DNA from: Elusimicrobiota bacterium
GTDB lineage: Bacteria; Elusimicrobiota; Elusimicrobia; UBA1565
DNA: 64,000 bases
Direction of reading: 5' to 3'
Assembly (NCBI GenBank): GCA_041660925.1
Contig: JBAZVI010000005.1
Span: 124,001-188,000, forward strand
The notes under the pieces were generated by a model. That model was not told where the DNA came from. It did not search any database and saw nothing but the letters and a program-made list of their open reading frames with translations. This document shows, in pieces, positions 8,346 to 16,549 of the stretch. Position 1 is the first letter of the stretch. The number at the start of each line of letters is the position of its first letter. A program made the position numbers and the translations under genes.

Positions 8346-9275
8346 CTACAGGGCCCAGGGCTTCGGAAGGGGAAGGCCCCGGGCGTACGCTTCCCAATCC
8401 GCGCGGCCGTCCTTCATCGCGCGCAGGCCTTCGCGCAGACCGGCCAGCGGCCGTCCCAGCCGGCGCGCGAGCCGGGAAGAGTCGAGCGAGCTGTCCGCGG
8501 GACGCGGCGTCCCCCCCGCCGGGCACAGCTCGGAGAGCGGCACGCTCTCGACGCGGGAGCCGTCGAACCCGAAGACCTCGGCGACGGCGCGCGCGAGCTC
8601 GAGGCGCGAGACCTTTTCGGAGCCGGCCGCGTGGAAGAGGCCGGAGGCGCCCGCCGCGGCGAGCTCGGCGACGGCGGCGGCGAGGGCCGGAGCCCAGGTC
8701 GGGTTGTAGCGCTGGTCGCGGGCGCAGCGCAGCGGGGTCCCGGCGGCGAGCGAACGCAGGACCTGGAGCACGAAGTTCCGCGGCCCGAGCTCCCAGCCGT
8801 AGATGGCCGAGGTGCGCACGACGAGGGCCGAGGGATCGGCCCGCGCGAGCTCGCGCTCGACTTCGAGCTTCTGGCGGCCGTACTCGTTGAGCGGGGACGG
8901 GGGATCGTCCTCGCAGTAGCCGCCCCGCGCTCCGTCGAAGACGTAGTCCGACGAGAAGAAGACGAAGCGGGCCCCGGCGGCGCGGGAGGCGCGCGCGGCG
9001 GCGAGCGTCGCCTCCACGTTGAGCCGGCGGGTCTCGGCGGGGTTGCGCTCGCAGTAGTCCACGAAGGGGTTCGAGGCGGGGAAGAAGACGACCTCGGGGC
9101 GGACGCGCTCCAGGACGTGCGAGAACGCCCCCTCGGTCCGGACGTCGAGGGACACGAGGTCCGGCAGCGGGAGGTCGTAGGTCGTGCCCGCGGCCTCCCA
9201 GCCCGGGCGGCCGCGCAGATGCCTCCAGAAGGCGTGTCCGAGCAGGCCGGTGGCGCCGACGATGAGCGCTCTCAT
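8346..9275 (-). CDS. dTDP-4-dehydrorhamnose-reductase-like SDR (RmlD family)
   Basis: 309 residues. GATGLLGH at residues 7-14 binds NAD(P); the active-site YxxxK is in NEYGRQK; FFSSDYVFDG is the RmlD-type signature; the C-terminal NPTWAP and (G)LFHAAGS segments match the family. RmlD makes dTDP-L-rhamnose in the last step of that route. rmlA, rmlB and rmlC are not in this window, so it may instead reduce another dTDP- or UDP-4-keto sugar. It lies 44 bp from the next gene and 12 bp after the flippase stop. Confidence 0.82.
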   Translation of the reverse strand: MRALIVGATGLLGHAFWRHLRGRPGWEAAGTTYDLPLPDLVSLDVRTEGAFSHVLERVRPEVVFFPASNPFVDYCERNPAETRRLNVEATLAAARASRAAGARFVFFSSDYVFDGARGGYCEDDPPSPLNEYGRQKLEVERELARADPSALVVRTSAIYGWELGPRNFVLQVLRSLAAGTPLRCARDQRYNPTWAPALAAAVAELAAAGASGLFHAAGSEKVSRLELARAVAEVFGFDGSRVESVPLSELCPAGGTPRPADSSLDSSRLARRLGRPLAGLREGLRAMKDGRADWEAYARGLPLPKPWAL

Positions 9276-9281
9276 CGGTGG

Positions 9282-9287
9282 ATTATA
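9282..9287 (-). promoter_or_regulatory. -10 element of the RmlD-like gene, probably leaderless
   Basis: A perfect TATAAT on the minus strand (9287-9282) stands six bases before the ATG at 9275 and directly abuts the TAA stop of the flippase gene (9288-9290). The predicted +1 is the start codon. It may be an internal promoter of the glycan cluster. Confidence 0.5.
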
Positions 9288-10862
9288 TTATTTCGCGCGG
9301 GCGAGCCGGGCGCGCAGCCACTCGAGCGCCGCATGCCGCGAGGACTCGTCGATGAGCTTCCAGCCGATGCCGTAGTAGAACGCCGTCCCCGCCGCGCCGA
9401 CGACGACGAGGGAGAACCAGCCGGAGACGAGGGGCCGGACGAGGACGACGGCCGCGAGCAGGGCGGCGGCCGCGAGGAAGGGCCGCAGACAGGCTTCGCG
9501 GAGGTAGCGGCCCCAGCGGAGGTCGAGCAGGCTGCGGTGGACGTGCCGCATGAAGAGCGGGGTGACGAGCCACTCCGCGGCGAGGAGGCCGAAGGCCGCT
9601 CCCGCGATGCCCCAGCGCGGGATGAGGAGCGGCCAGAGCCCGACGAGGAGCAGGGCCTTGGCGCCCTGCATCGCGCCGGAGAGCTCGGGCGCCCCGGCGG
9701 CGAGCGCGACGTAGTGCGGCAGCTCCGTGGCGAGGTAGGCGAGGTTCGCGAGGAGGAGGAGGCGGAAGGGCCAGGTCCCGCGCAGACCGAAGTCGGCCCC
9801 GAGCCAGAGGGTCAGGAACTGCGGGATGAGCATGAAGAGCAGGACGGTCAGCGGGAGGATGACGAAGAGCGAGAGCTCCGTCGACTTCACGTAGAGGCGC
9901 CGCAGGCGCGCGCGCTCGCCGCGGCCCTCGAGCTCGGCCATCATGGGGAGGACCGTGTCGGCGACGACGCAGCAGAGGATGTTGAAGCGCCGCGCGAGCG
10001 CGGAGGCGGCGGAGTAGAAGCCGAGCTCGGCCAGCGGGAGCATCCCGCCGATGAGCAGGCGGTCTCCCTGATACATGAGCAGCCAGAAGACCTGGGCGAA
10101 GACGCTCTTGCCGGCGAAGCCGAGGAAGGCGCGGCGCTCGCCGCTCGCGTAGGGGCCTGCGCCGCCGGAGAGCTCGCGGCGCAGCAGCGCGAGCGCCAGG
10201 ACGGCAAGCGCGGCCATGACGGCGGCGAAGGCCGCCGCGACCCGCGGCAGCCCCCCGCCGAGCGCGAGCACGGCCGCCGCGGCCGCCAGCGGCAGGCCGG
10301 CCTCGAGGGCCTTGAGGGCGTTGTAGGCGCGGAAGCGCTGGAGCCCGTAGAGGGCGTTGAGCGCGCACTGCAGGAGGAAGTAGAAGGGTGCCGCGACCGC
10401 GGTCCAGAGCAGGACCCCCGCGGCGCTCTCGACGACGGAGACCCGGGCCGAGACGATCCAGTCGGCCGCGCCATGGCGCCAGAAGAGCAGGGCGGCCCCC
10501 CCGACGAGCGCGGCGAGGAGGTGCAGGAGGACGGAGAAGCGCAGCATCGCGCCGAGGAGTCCCCGCTCCCCGCGGCCGCCGTAGAGGGCCCCGTAGCGCT
10601 GCGTCGCAAAGCCGGCGCCGCAGGTCAGCATCATCAGGTAGCCGAGGAAGGTCCCGATGAGCGTGTAGAGCGCATAGCCGTCGGGACCGAGCCCGCGCAC
10701 GACGAGCGGGGTGAGGAGGAGGGCGGCGGCGAGGGCGGCGAGCTGGCCGGCGAGGTTGATGGCGGCGCCGCTGAGCACGCGCGGCGCGAGCGGACCGGAC
10801 CCCGGGGAGTCCTCCGACGGTTGCGGCGCCTGCGCGTCCTCCGGTCCGCTCATGACGGCCAT
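9288..10862 (-). CDS. Polysaccharide/lipid-linked oligosaccharide flippase (MOP superfamily, Wzx-like)
   Basis: 524 residues with about 12-14 hydrophobic segments, starting after a 30-residue hydrophilic N-terminus. The N-terminal LSGAAINLAGQ, the GLGPDGYALY segment after the second membrane helix and the QFLTLWLGADFG segment in the C-terminal half are typical of the polysaccharide transporter family. It should flip a polyprenyl-diphosphate-linked glycan to the periplasm. Two ATGs are possible: 10862 (used here) and 10853 (MSGPED), which lies 9 nt after a TAAGAT hexamer and may be the true leaderless start. It is divergent from the GT2 gene at 10881 with only 18 bp between them. Confidence 0.88.
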   Translation of the reverse strand: MAVMSGPEDAQAPQPSEDSPGSGPLAPRVLSGAAINLAGQLAALAAALLLTPLVVRGLGPDGYALYTLIGTFLGYLMMLTCGAGFATQRYGALYGGRGERGLLGAMLRFSVLLHLLAALVGGAALLFWRHGAADWIVSARVSVVESAAGVLLWTAVAAPFYFLLQCALNALYGLQRFRAYNALKALEAGLPLAAAAAVLALGGGLPRVAAAFAAVMAALAVLALALLRRELSGGAGPYASGERRAFLGFAGKSVFAQVFWLLMYQGDRLLIGGMLPLAELGFYSAASALARRFNILCCVVADTVLPMMAELEGRGERARLRRLYVKSTELSLFVILPLTVLLFMLIPQFLTLWLGADFGLRGTWPFRLLLLANLAYLATELPHYVALAAGAPELSGAMQGAKALLLVGLWPLLIPRWGIAGAAFGLLAAEWLVTPLFMRHVHRSLLDLRWGRYLREACLRPFLAAAALLAAVVLVRPLVSGWFSLVVVGAAGTAFYYGIGWKLIDESSRHAALEWLRARLARAK

Positions 10863-10880
10863 ATCTTATAATACCGGCGC
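10863..10880. promoter_or_regulatory. 18-bp divergent promoter region
   Basis: The plus strand carries TATAAT (10867-10872) eight bases before the ATG at 10881. The minus strand carries TAAGAT (10868-10863) nine bases before an in-frame ATG at 10853 of the flippase gene. The two -10 elements overlap, so both promoters share the same few bases and both transcripts would be leaderless or nearly so. Confidence 0.5.
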
Positions 10881-11855
10881 ATGGAGATATCGGCCGTCCT
10901 GACGAACTTCGACTGCGCGCGCTTCCTCCCGGAGGCGCTGGCCTCCGTCTTCGCCCAGGACGCGGCGCCCTTCGAGACGGTCGTCGTCGACGACGGCTCC
11001 CGCGACGGCTCGCGCGAGGCCGCGCGTCCCTGGGAGGACCGCGTGCGCTGGGTGGACGTCCCCCATGGGGGACAGGCTTCGGCCCTCAACGCCGCGCTGC
11101 CGCTCTGCCGCGGGGAGTGGGTGGCCTTCCTCGAGACCGACGACGTCTGGGCGCCGGAGAAGCTCCGCGCCGTCGCCGACGCCGTGCGCGCGGAGCCGGA
11201 CCTCGTCGCCGTCCAGCACGGGCTGCGCCAGGCCGACGAGCGCCTGCGCCCGAAGCCCACGGCCCTTCCCGCGCGGCCGCTGCGCTGGACGCTCGAGGAC
11301 TTCCTCGCCGGGCGCACCCTGCTCACGGGGATGAGCGGGCTCGCGGTCCGGCGCGCCGCGCTCGAAGCGCTGCTCCCGCTGCCCGCCGAGCTCATCACCT
11401 GCGTCGACGAGTACCTCCAGCCGCGCCTGCTCGACCTCGGCCCGATGCGCCACCTCCCGGGCTCGCTCGGCCTGCGCCGCGTCCACGGCGCCAACCACTA
11501 CGCGGGCGTGCGCGTGGACGCGCGGCGCCTCGAGGCGTACCTCCGCCTCAAGGACGCGAACAAGCGCCTGCGCGAGGACTTCCTGAGCTCCCGCGGCCTG
11601 ACCCTCGACGCCGCGCGGCGGCTGCACGAGCGCCGCGAGCGCGCCGAGTTGGAGCTCTTCCGACACCGCCTGGGCGGGCGCTGGAGCGGGGCGTGGGCGT
11701 CCCTGCGCGAAGCCGCCGCGAGCTGCGGAAGCTCGCTGCACGCGCTCTTCAAGGCCTCGACGCTCCTCATCGCGCTGGCCTCCCCGAGCGCCTACCTCCT
11801 CCTCCAGTCCGCCTACGAGCGCGTCCGCATCGCGCTCTCCCGGGAACGGCTGTGA
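10881..11855 (+). CDS. Family 2 glycosyltransferase
   Basis: 324 residues. GT-A domain with TNFDCARFLPEAL at about residues 8-20, VVVDDGSRDGS at about 35-45, and the metal-binding ETDDVWAPEKL (an E-x-DD form of DxD). One hydrophobic segment near the C-terminus (TLLIALASPSAYLLL) may anchor it to the membrane. It starts a plus-strand trio with a methyltransferase and a wecB-like gene, overlapping the next gene by 4 nt (GTGA). Donor and acceptor unknown; surface-glycan assembly is likely from context. Confidence 0.87.
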   Translation: MEISAVLTNFDCARFLPEALASVFAQDAAPFETVVVDDGSRDGSREAARPWEDRVRWVDVPHGGQASALNAALPLCRGEWVAFLETDDVWAPEKLRAVADAVRAEPDLVAVQHGLRQADERLRPKPTALPARPLRWTLEDFLAGRTLLTGMSGLAVRRAALEALLPLPAELITCVDEYLQPRLLDLGPMRHLPGSLGLRRVHGANHYAGVRVDARRLEAYLRLKDANKRLREDFLSSRGLTLDAARRLHERRERAELELFRHRLGGRWSGAWASLREAAASCGSSLHALFKASTLLIALASPSAYLLLQSAYERVRIALSRERL

Positions 11856-12829
11856 GCTGCCCCGGCTGCCTGGAGCCCGCCGAGGGACGTCTCCTCGGGG
11901 AGCACCGCGACCCCGTCGCGGGCGGCCGCTACCGGCTGCTCCGCTGCCCCGCCTGCGCGCTCGTCTACGCCGACCCGCGCGTCTCGCCGGGCGCCGACTT
12001 CTACCGCCGCGTGCACTCGGGCGAGACCCGCGCCTGGGGAGAGGATTGGCGCCACCGCGTCTTCTTCGACGCCGGCCTCCCGCCGGGAAGGCTCTTCGAC
12101 GTCGGCTGCGGCGATGGCCGCTTCCTCCTCGAGGCCCGCGCGCGGGGCTGGACGGTCTCCGGCGTCGACTTCAACGGGGACTACGTCGCGGCCGCCCGCG
12201 CGTCGGGACTCGAGGACGTCGAGCTCGGGGACGTCTTCGACGCCCTCGCCCGCCGGCGCGGCTGCGCCGCGATCACGCTCTTCGACGCGCTCGAGCACAT
12301 GAGCGAGCCGGCGCGCCTGCTCGAGGCGCTGCGGGACGCCCTCTCCCCGGGCGGGCATCTCGCGCTGGCCGTTCCCGACGCCGCGCGGCCCCTGCTGAGC
12401 GAGGCGAACCGGGAGCGCTACGACTTCCCCCCCTACCACTTCACCCGCTGGACCGAGGACAGCCTCCGCCGGGCCCTCGCCCGCGCCGGCTTCGAGCCCG
12501 TGCTGTTCCTGCACTCGCCGCTGCACCTCGGCTTCTTCGCCGGACAGCTCTACTACCGCGCGCTCTACGCCCTCTTCCCCCTGTTCAAACGGCTCCTCAC
12601 CGGGGCGAAGAAGGGCGAGGAAGGGCGCACCTTCAGCGAGCTCCTCGCAAAGGACGGCGGCCGCATGGGGGCCCTCGCCGACCCGGACCGGCGTCAGCGC
12701 ATCGTCGACGCCGGCTACCTCGCCGCCCGCGTCCTCCTCTTCCCGCTCGACGCGCCGCTCGTCCTCGCCTTCCGCCTCCTCGCTCCCCATCGCGGCCGGA
12801 CGCTCTTCGCGCTGGCGAAAAAGCGTTGA
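11852..12829 (+). CDS. SAM-dependent methyltransferase with N-terminal Cys pairs
   Basis: 325 residues. The N-terminus has two CxxC pairs (CPGC at about 3-6, CPAC at about 31-34), a probable zinc ribbon. A class I SAM domain follows with FDVGCGDGRFL (motif I), VSGVDFNGDY and LFDALEHM. The C-terminal third (about 215-325) has hydrophobic stretches that may touch the membrane. This layout resembles glycan-cluster methyltransferases (Methyltransf_23 group). Start GTG at 11852 overlaps the upstream TGA; an ATG would only occur deep in the domain. Confidence 0.82.
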   Translation: MSCPGCLEPAEGRLLGEHRDPVAGGRYRLLRCPACALVYADPRVSPGADFYRRVHSGETRAWGEDWRHRVFFDAGLPPGRLFDVGCGDGRFLLEARARGWTVSGVDFNGDYVAAARASGLEDVELGDVFDALARRRGCAAITLFDALEHMSEPARLLEALRDALSPGGHLALAVPDAARPLLSEANRERYDFPPYHFTRWTEDSLRRALARAGFEPVLFLHSPLHLGFFAGQLYYRALYALFPLFKRLLTGAKKGEEGRTFSELLAKDGGRMGALADPDRRQRIVDAGYLAARVLLFPLDAPLVLAFRLLAPHRGRTLFALAKKR

Positions 12830-14055
12830 CGCCGCGCATCCTCGCCGTCTTCGGCACGCGCCCAGAGCTCGTCAAGCTCGCCCCGCTCTTCGCGGAGCTC
12901 CGGCGCGCCGGCCTCGCCCCGCGCCTCGTCTCGACGGCCCAGCACCGCGGCCTCCTCGACGACGCCCTCGCCGCCTTCGGCGTCCGCCCCCACCTGGACC
13001 TCGACCTCATGCGCGAGGGCCAGCGCCCCGCCGAGGTGCTCGCGCGCCTGCGCCGGCGCCTGCCGGACGTCCTGCGCCGCGAGCGGCCCGACCTCGTGCT
13101 CGTGCAGGGCGACACCGCGAGCGCCTGCGCCGCGGCCCTCTGCGCCCGGGAGCTCGGCATCCCCGTCGCGCACGTCGAGGCCGGCCTGCGCAGCGGCGAC
13201 CTCCGAAACCCCTGGCCCGAGGAGGGCCAGCGCATCCGCATCGACCGCGCGGCGTCCATGCTCTTCGCCCCGACGCGCAGGGCGAAGCGCAACCTCCTGC
13301 GGGAGCGGCTGAAGGGAGAGGTCTTCGTGACGGGGAACACCGGCGTCGACGCGCTCAAGGCGCGGCTGCGACGGCCCCTGCCGGGAAGCGCCCTGCTGCG
13401 CCGCCTGCCGCGCGGAGCGCGGCTCCTGCTCGCGACGCTGCACCGGCGCGAGAGCTTCGGGCGGCCGCTGGCGGGGATGCTGCGGGCCCTGGTCGGTCTC
13501 GCCGAACGGCGCGCCGACCTGCACGTCGTCTTCCCGGTGCACCCGAACCCCGCGGTGCGCGCCGCGGCCCGCGCGCTCCGCCATCCGCGCGTGCACGCGA
13601 CCCCGCCGCTGCCCTACCCGGAGTTCCTCGCGCTCCTGCGCCGAAGCGACCTGCTGCTGACGGATTCCGGAGGCCTCCAAGAGGAGGCGCCGGTCCTGCG
13701 CGTGCCGACGCTGGTCGCGCGCAAGGTCACCGAGCGGCCCGAGCTGCTCGAATCGGGCGGCGGGCTCCTCGTGGGCACCGACCCGGCCCGCATCGCGCGG
13801 GCGGTCGGGCGCATCCTCGACGACGACGCCCTGCGCCGCCGCATGCGCCGCGCCGGCTCCCCCTTCGGCGACGGCCGCGCCGCGCGGCGCATCGCGCGCT
13901 TCCTGCGCTGGCGCTTCGGGCTGGGCTCCCGTCCGGCCGAATGGACCGGCGGAGTTAGAACAGCTTGCGGCCGGAGGAGAGCTCGCGCTCCCAGCGCGCG
14001 AGAAACTCCTCGCGCGCGAGCTCGCGCGCCCCGAGGCGCTCGAGGTGCGGGGTGA
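12826..14055 (+). CDS. wecB: UDP-N-acetylglucosamine 2-epimerase (non-hydrolysing)
   Basis: 409 residues. FGTRPELVKLAPL at about 8-20, VQGDTAS at about 99-105, HVEAGLRSGD, NTGVDAL, TLHRRES and TDSGGLQEE are the core motifs of WecB/MnaA enzymes, which convert UDP-GlcNAc to UDP-ManNAc. The TTG start at 12826 overlaps the methyltransferase stop (TTGA). The recognisable domain ends near residue 370; the last ~35 residues are Arg/Ala-rich and encoded by DNA that is also the 3' end of aat on the other strand. This 101-bp convergent overlap is unusual and a lost stop codon is possible. Confidence 0.9.
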   Translation: MTPRILAVFGTRPELVKLAPLFAELRRAGLAPRLVSTAQHRGLLDDALAAFGVRPHLDLDLMREGQRPAEVLARLRRRLPDVLRRERPDLVLVQGDTASACAAALCARELGIPVAHVEAGLRSGDLRNPWPEEGQRIRIDRAASMLFAPTRRAKRNLLRERLKGEVFVTGNTGVDALKARLRRPLPGSALLRRLPRGARLLLATLHRRESFGRPLAGMLRALVGLAERRADLHVVFPVHPNPAVRAAARALRHPRVHATPPLPYPEFLALLRRSDLLLTDSGGLQEEAPVLRVPTLVARKVTERPELLESGGGLLVGTDPARIARAVGRILDDDALRRRMRRAGSPFGDGRAARRIARFLRWRFGLGSRPAEWTGGVRTACGRRRARAPSARETPRARARAPRGARGAG

Positions 14056-14602
14056 GCTGCTGGATGTCGATCCACTCGAGCCCGCGCGCCGACAGTCGCT
14101 CGAGCAGGTGCAGCAGGGCGAGCTTGGAGGCGTCGGGGCGCCGGTGGAACATGCTCTCTCCCGAGAAGGCGCCGCCCGCGTCCACGCCGTAGACACCCCC
14201 GACGAGCTCCCCGCCCTCCCAGGCCTCCACGCTGTGCGCCCCTCCGAGACGGTGGAGCCGGCAGTAGGCCGCGACCATGTCCGGCGTGATCCAGGTCCCG
14301 CGCTGTCCGGGTCGCGGCGAGAGCGCGCAGGCCTCGATGACGGCGCGGAAGGCCCGGTCGACGGTATAGGCGAACGGCTTCTTCCTCGCGGCGCGCAGGC
14401 TGCGCGGGAGGTGGAGCCGCGCGCGCTCGAGCACGGCGCGCCTCGGCGGACAGAACCAGAGCAGGGGCAGGCCCTCGTGCGGCCAGGGGAAGATGCCGCG
14501 GCGATAGGCGGCGCGCAGAGTCTCCGGCCGGAGGTCGCCGCCGACGGCGACGACGCCCTCGGGGGTGGATTCGCGGGGATCGGGGAAGACGGGGACCGTC
14601 AG
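13955..14602 (-). CDS. aat: Leucyl/phenylalanyl-tRNA--protein transferase
   Basis: 215 residues. VFPDP near the N-terminus, VGGDL, RGIFPWP, LWFCPPRRAVL, GTWITPDM, SVEAWEGGELVGGVYG and FSGESMFHR are the conserved blocks of Aat, which adds Leu or Phe to N-terminal Arg/Lys for ClpS/ClpAP degradation. E. coli Aat aligns from its own residue ~8 onward, so the start must be close to VLTVP. The only plausible initiator is CTG at 14602, overlapping the asnB stop as CTGA; no ATG, GTG or TTG is available nearby. Convergent with wecB (101-bp overlap). Confidence 0.9.
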   Translation of the reverse strand: MTVPVFPDPRESTPEGVVAVGGDLRPETLRAAYRRGIFPWPHEGLPLLWFCPPRRAVLERARLHLPRSLRAARKKPFAYTVDRAFRAVIEACALSPRPGQRGTWITPDMVAAYCRLHRLGGAHSVEAWEGGELVGGVYGVDAGGAFSGESMFHRRPDASKLALLHLLERLSARGLEWIDIQQLTPHLERLGARELAREEFLARWERELSSGRKLF

Positions 14603-16518
14603 AACCCCTTGAAGTCCGGCTCGTACTGGCGGTGCCAGAGCTCGAGCATGAGCAGCGCCCACATGCGGTAGCCGTGGTCGCGGCGCCCGCTCTGGTGCTC
14701 GTTCCAGACGGCCTCGAGCGCGGAGCGCTCGAAGTAGCCGCGGCCGAGCGCCGCGGAGGAGAGGACGTGGTCGCGCCAGTAGTCCTTGAGGCGGCCGCGG
14801 AACCAGGGCCCGAGCGGGATGCCGAAGCCCATCTTCCCGCGCCGGTGGATGGAGGCCGGGAGCTCCTTCGCGAAGGCCTTCTTGAGGATCCACTTGTGGC
14901 CCCTGAGACCCTTGAGCTTCCAATCGCCGGGCAGGCCGTAGACGAGCTCGACGAACTCGTGGTCGAGGAAGGGCGAGCGCGCCTCCAGCGAGACGGCCAT
15001 GGAGGCGATGTCCATCTTCGTCATGAGGCATTCCGGCAGATAGGTCTGGAAGTCGGCGTAGAGGAGGCGGTTGACGAAGTCCTCGCCCTTCGCGCGGGCG
15101 AAGGCGAGGTCGAGGTAGCGGGCCGCGTCGGCGCGCTCGTGCCCGCCGTCGATGCCCATCGCGCGCTTCATCGACTCCGTGTAGAGGCCCTTCTTGTCCT
15201 CCTCGGAGAAGTAGCAGACCATCTTGAGGTGGCGCGCGGCGAGGTCGGTGAACACGGCCGAGCGCATGAAGCGCTTGAGCCGCCAGAAGAAGGAGAAGGG
15301 CGCCTGCGCCTCGGGGAGCAGCTCGGTGCCGCCCTGCATGACCTTGCGCAGCGGCGCGGGCACGGCGTCGAAATAGCGCGCGGCCTTCATCGCGAAGTAG
15401 CGGATGTAGCCGGCGAAGTTCTCGTCGCCGCCGTCGCCGTTGAGGGCCACGGTCACGAAGCGGCGGGTCTCGCGGGAGACGTAGTACGAAGGGAGGGCGC
15501 TCGCGTCGGCGTAGGGCTCGCCGTAGTGCCAGGCGAGCTTGGGGAGGATGTCCGCCATGTCGGCGGTGACGATGAACTCGGTGTGGTCGGTGCCGCAGGC
15601 GTTGGCGACCTGGCGGGCGTAGGGCAGCTCGGAGAACTCCTTCTCCTCGAAGCCGATGGAGAAGGTCTTCACCGGCCGCTCCGAGAGCCCGCTCATGAGG
15701 GCCACGATGATGGAGGAGTCCACCCCGCCCGAGAGGAAGGCGCCGAGCGGCACATCCGAGATCATGCGCAGGCGCACCGACTCGCGCAGCTTCTCGCGGA
15801 TGAGCTCACAGGCCTCCTCCGGGTCCGTCGTGGCAGGCTTGCCCCCCAGCGGCAGGTCCCAGTAGCGCTCGATGCGCACTACGCCCTTCTCGAAGGTGAG
15901 GTGATGGGCCGGCGGCAGCTTATGGACGCTCTTGTAGATGGTGTGCGGACTCGGGATGTACTGCAGGGAGAGGAAGTAGTCGATCGACTTCGCGTTGAGC
16001 TCGCGCTCGATCCCGGGCCAGACGAGGAGCGTGCGCAGCTCGGAGCCGAAAGCGAGGAAGCCGTGTCCGAGCGCGTAGAAGAGCGGCTTCTTGCCGATGC
16101 GGTCGCGGGCGATGAAGAGGCTGCGGCGGCGGCTGTCCCAGACGGCGAAGGCGAACATGCCGCGCAGGCGCTTGACGCAGGCGGCTCCCTCCTTCTCGTA
16201 GAGCGCGAGGATGACCTCGGTGTCGCTCTTCGTGCGGAAAGGGTAGCCGGCCGCCTCGAGCGGGGCGCGCAGCTCCTGGAAGTTGTAGATCTCGCCGTTG
16301 AAGACGATGGTCAGCGCGCCGTCGCGGCTCGACATCGGCTGATGCCCGGTCGAGAGGTCGATGATGGAGAGCCGGCGCATCGCCAGCCCCGCGTACTCGT
16401 CGCAATAGAGGCCCTCGTCGTCGGGACCGCGGTGCGTGATGGAGTCGTTCGCCTTCTTGAGGAGGGCGCGGTCGACCTTGCCGGGCGCGCTATGGACGAT
16501 GCCGGTGATGCCGCACAT
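14599..16518 (-). CDS. asnB: Asparagine synthetase (glutamine-hydrolysing)
   Basis: 639 residues. Cys2 after processing of Met1 is the glutaminase nucleophile (MCGITG). The class II glutamine amidotransferase domain (about 1-210) includes RLSIIDLSTGHQP and FNGEIYN. The synthetase domain has the PP-loop LSGGVDSS at about residues 263-270, followed by GDGGDENFAGY. It converts Asp, Gln and ATP to Asn, or could amidate an amino-sugar or glycan precursor, since AsnB-like proteins are frequent in glycan loci. It is first in a two-gene unit with aat. Confidence 0.92.
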   Translation of the reverse strand: MCGITGIVHSAPGKVDRALLKKANDSITHRGPDDEGLYCDEYAGLAMRRLSIIDLSTGHQPMSSRDGALTIVFNGEIYNFQELRAPLEAAGYPFRTKSDTEVILALYEKEGAACVKRLRGMFAFAVWDSRRRSLFIARDRIGKKPLFYALGHGFLAFGSELRTLLVWPGIERELNAKSIDYFLSLQYIPSPHTIYKSVHKLPPAHHLTFEKGVVRIERYWDLPLGGKPATTDPEEACELIREKLRESVRLRMISDVPLGAFLSGGVDSSIIVALMSGLSERPVKTFSIGFEEKEFSELPYARQVANACGTDHTEFIVTADMADILPKLAWHYGEPYADASALPSYYVSRETRRFVTVALNGDGGDENFAGYIRYFAMKAARYFDAVPAPLRKVMQGGTELLPEAQAPFSFFWRLKRFMRSAVFTDLAARHLKMVCYFSEEDKKGLYTESMKRAMGIDGGHERADAARYLDLAFARAKGEDFVNRLLYADFQTYLPECLMTKMDIASMAVSLEARSPFLDHEFVELVYGLPGDWKLKGLRGHKWILKKAFAKELPASIHRRGKMGFGIPLGPWFRGRLKDYWRDHVLSSAALGRGYFERSALEAVWNEHQSGRRDHGYRMWALLMLELWHRQYEPDFKGF

Positions 16519-16526
16519 GAAGCCCG

Positions 16527-16535
16527 ATTATAACA
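16527..16535 (-). promoter_or_regulatory. Extended -10 promoter of asnB, leaderless
   Basis: The minus strand reads TG-T-TATAAT (hexamer 16532-16527), then eight bases, then the asnB ATG at 16518. This is a consensus extended -10 with no room for a ribosome binding site, so the transcript should carry only 1-2 untranslated bases. No -35 is recognisable. Confidence 0.65.
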
Positions 16536-16549
16536 GTTGGGAGGGACGG

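Noticed and set aside
14632..16533. 633-codon plus-strand frame opposite asnB
   Set aside because: Shadow of asnB; translation is Glu/Val/Arg-rich with no domain.
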